A model generated the notes under the pieces. That model worked only from the letters and a program-made list of their open reading frames with translations. It was not told the origin of the DNA and ran no database searches. Positions 30,416 to 30,438 of a DNA stretch of 30,438 bases are shown in pieces. Position 1 is the stretch's first letter. Every line of letters starts with the position of its first letter. A program made the translations under genes and the position numbers. Source of the DNA: Methanomassiliicoccaceae archaeon (GTDB lineage Archaea > Thermoplasmatota > Thermoplasmata > Methanomassiliicoccales > Methanomethylophilaceae); the NCBI GenBank assembly GCA_009786295.1, contig WQTN01000142.1, positions 1-30,438 on the forward strand, written 5' to 3'.

Positions 30416-30438
30416 ATTATTAAATAATATTCCATAAG

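Noticed and set aside
1..30438. CRISPR arrays, rRNA, tRNA genes, transposases and in-frame pyrrolysine TAG codons
   Set aside because: None was seen: no regularly spaced repeats, no rRNA or tRNA signatures, no transposase motif, and no pair of same-frame gene halves split by a TAG.

Overview
The window is archaeal chromosome. Several genes are archaeal hallmarks: a proteasome beta subunit with a short propeptide, the KH/beta-CASP termination nuclease FttA (aCPSF1), an archaeal-type leucyl-tRNA synthetase, archaeal phosphoglycerate mutase (ApgM), TadA/TadC-type secretion genes and class III (type IV pilin-like) signal peptides. Starts follow archaeal rules: many genes have a TATA box about 25-30 nt upstream of the first codon (leaderless or nearly so), while genes inside operons use GGAGG or GGTGA ribosome sites. 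The anaerobic gene set, the roughly balanced base composition, and the fact that none of the 29 genes ends in TAG (21 TGA, 8 TAA) best fit a gut-type methanogen of the Methanomassiliicoccales (Thermoplasmatota), a lineage that can read TAG as pyrrolysine. That placement is inference; no methanogenesis, rRNA or tRNA gene is present.

Layout. 1-2451: a SAM methyltransferase, a small three-helix membrane protein, a Cys-cluster (YkgJ-type) protein, and a convergent alpha/beta hydrolase. 2685-6779: an XRE-cupin regulator with an acyl-CoA ligase, then an Isf-like flavoprotein and apgM. 6780-9568 (minus strand): a U32-family protein followed by two overlapping pilin-like genes. 9569-11255: an A+T-rich island carrying one AAA/DUF4143 ATPase, bordered by several repeats. 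11256-14481 (minus strand): a five-gene operon, MinD-like ATPase - ferredoxin - alpha - beta - gamma, for a VorB-type 2-oxoacid:ferredoxin oxidoreductase. 14636-16848: a second XRE-cupin plus acyl-CoA ligase pair, divergent from that operon. 16955-20770: a Cys-rich protein, a TadA/GspE-type ATPase and a TadC-type membrane protein. 20827-24057: a mini Sel1 protein, a DUF2085 membrane protein and a B12-dependent ribonucleotide reductase. 24362-30378: psmB, fttA, ubiX and, convergent, leuS.

How the genes may work together. The most suggestive block is 11256-16848. A ligase that activates a short or branched acid to its CoA ester, a ferredoxin-dependent oxidoreductase that interconverts acyl-CoA plus CO2 and a 2-oxoacid, a ferredoxin, an orphan P-loop ATPase and a ligand-sensing regulator meet at one divergent promoter region. 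This could be a salvage route from environmental branched or aryl acids to amino acids, or the reverse. A second, less familiar system is the 16955-20770 operon, where a protein with four CxxC-type motifs is translationally coupled to a pilus/secretion ATPase, with candidate pilins encoded about 10 kb away. No CRISPR array, rRNA, tRNA or complete insertion sequence was found.
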